Source: an uncultured Lachnospiraceae bacterium (lineage in GTDB: Bacteria; Bacillota; Clostridia; Lachnospirales; Lachnospiraceae). Taken from it: a stretch of 13,968 bases of DNA. The DNA lies in contig CAJUPI010000075.1 of NCBI GenBank assembly GCA_910588125.1, positions 1 to 13,968 of the forward strand, given 5' to 3'. Position numbers and translations under genes: made by a program. Below, in pieces: positions 13,783-13,968 of this stretch (position 1 is the stretch's first letter; each line of letters starts with the position of its first letter). The notes beneath the pieces are model-generated. The model was not told the origin of the DNA. It worked only from the letters and a program-made list of their open reading frames with translations, and searched no databases.

Positions 13783-13968
13783 TGATTCAATGTCATTAAG
13801 TTTAGCTTTGAGAATACTCAGCCATGGAACAAGGGGCGGGAAGCGGCGGGAAATGATCCGCTGCTTTTGACTTTGCAGGGATTTAGAAGTCCTTAAATCC
13901 CTGAGTTTTGCGATGAAACGAAAATCCACTCTGTCTGAGCGAAGCGAGTTAGGGGATTTTCGTTTCGC
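13783..13968. repeat. Intergenic cluster of three hairpins at the window's right end
   Basis: No gene is supported in this stretch. Three successive stem-loops are clear. The first is AAGCGGCGG (13841-13849)/CCGCTGCTT (13858-13866), 9 bp with one G-U. The second is CAGGGATTTA (13876-13885)/TAAATCCCTG (13894-13903), 10 bp perfect. The third is GAAACGAAAATCC (13915-13927)/GGATTTTCGTTTC (13954-13966), 13 bp perfect, around a loop containing GAGCGAAGCGAG. The third could be a terminator for a gene beyond the right edge, or a dispersed repeat. Confidence 0.6.

Noticed and set aside
13684..13929. An 81-codon minus-strand frame over the right-hand repeat region
   Set aside because: It crosses the palindromic element and two hairpins, and has no ribosome binding site or recognisable motif.

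Overview
The window looks like chromosomal DNA of a low-to-mid GC, spore-lineage Clostridia, most likely a Lachnospiraceae relative. The evidence is the glgC-glgD pair with spoVG, strong AGGAGG-type ribosome binding sites, sigma-A-like promoters, a yhaO-yhaN nuclease pair and Glu/Lys-rich lipoproteins. The taxonomic call is inference from gene content only. No tRNA, rRNA, CRISPR array, transposase or phage gene was seen.

Layout: (1) 1-254 is non-coding and rich in nested inverted repeats. (2) 255-2852 (+) is a probable operon: a barnase-type ribonuclease on a lipoprotein-like N-terminus, its barstar-family inhibitor, and the RecJ 5'-3' single-strand DNA exonuclease. (3) 2883-4201 (+) is glyA with its own near-consensus promoter, followed by a 72 bp inverted-repeat element. 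(4) 4326-4832 (-) is a conserved-looking 168-aa protein of unknown function, divergent from (5) 4949-5842 (+), a lipoprotein with six seven-residue repeats and a probable OB-like domain. That gene ends at a bidirectional terminator. (6) 10450-5935 (-) reads asnS, then a YhaO/SbcD-like phosphoesterase, then a YhaN/SbcC-like ATPase with two membrane segments. (7) 10575-13214 (+) is a promoter, a roughly 210-nt leader with riboswitch-like architecture, then glgC and glgD overlapping by ATGA. spoVG follows 88 nt later. (8) 13582-13968 is non-coding and holds a 170 bp inverted-repeat element related to the one after glyA, then three strong hairpins.

How the genes work together: barnase and barstar form a toxin/immunity-like pair, with the nuclease predicted to be exported and the inhibitor cytosolic. 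GlyA (one-carbon/serine-glycine), AsnS (translation) and RecJ are housekeeping. YhaO and YhaN probably form a membrane-tethered relative of the SbcCD/Mre11-Rad50 nuclease. GlgC and GlgD together make ADP-glucose for glycogen.

The most interesting non-coding signals are the glgC leader and a two-copy, MITE-like palindromic family. The leader has a 10 bp closing stem around four hairpins plus a sequence able to pair with the glgC Shine-Dalgarno. The two MITE-like copies differ almost entirely by transitions. Everything here was read by eye; no homology search or folding program was run.
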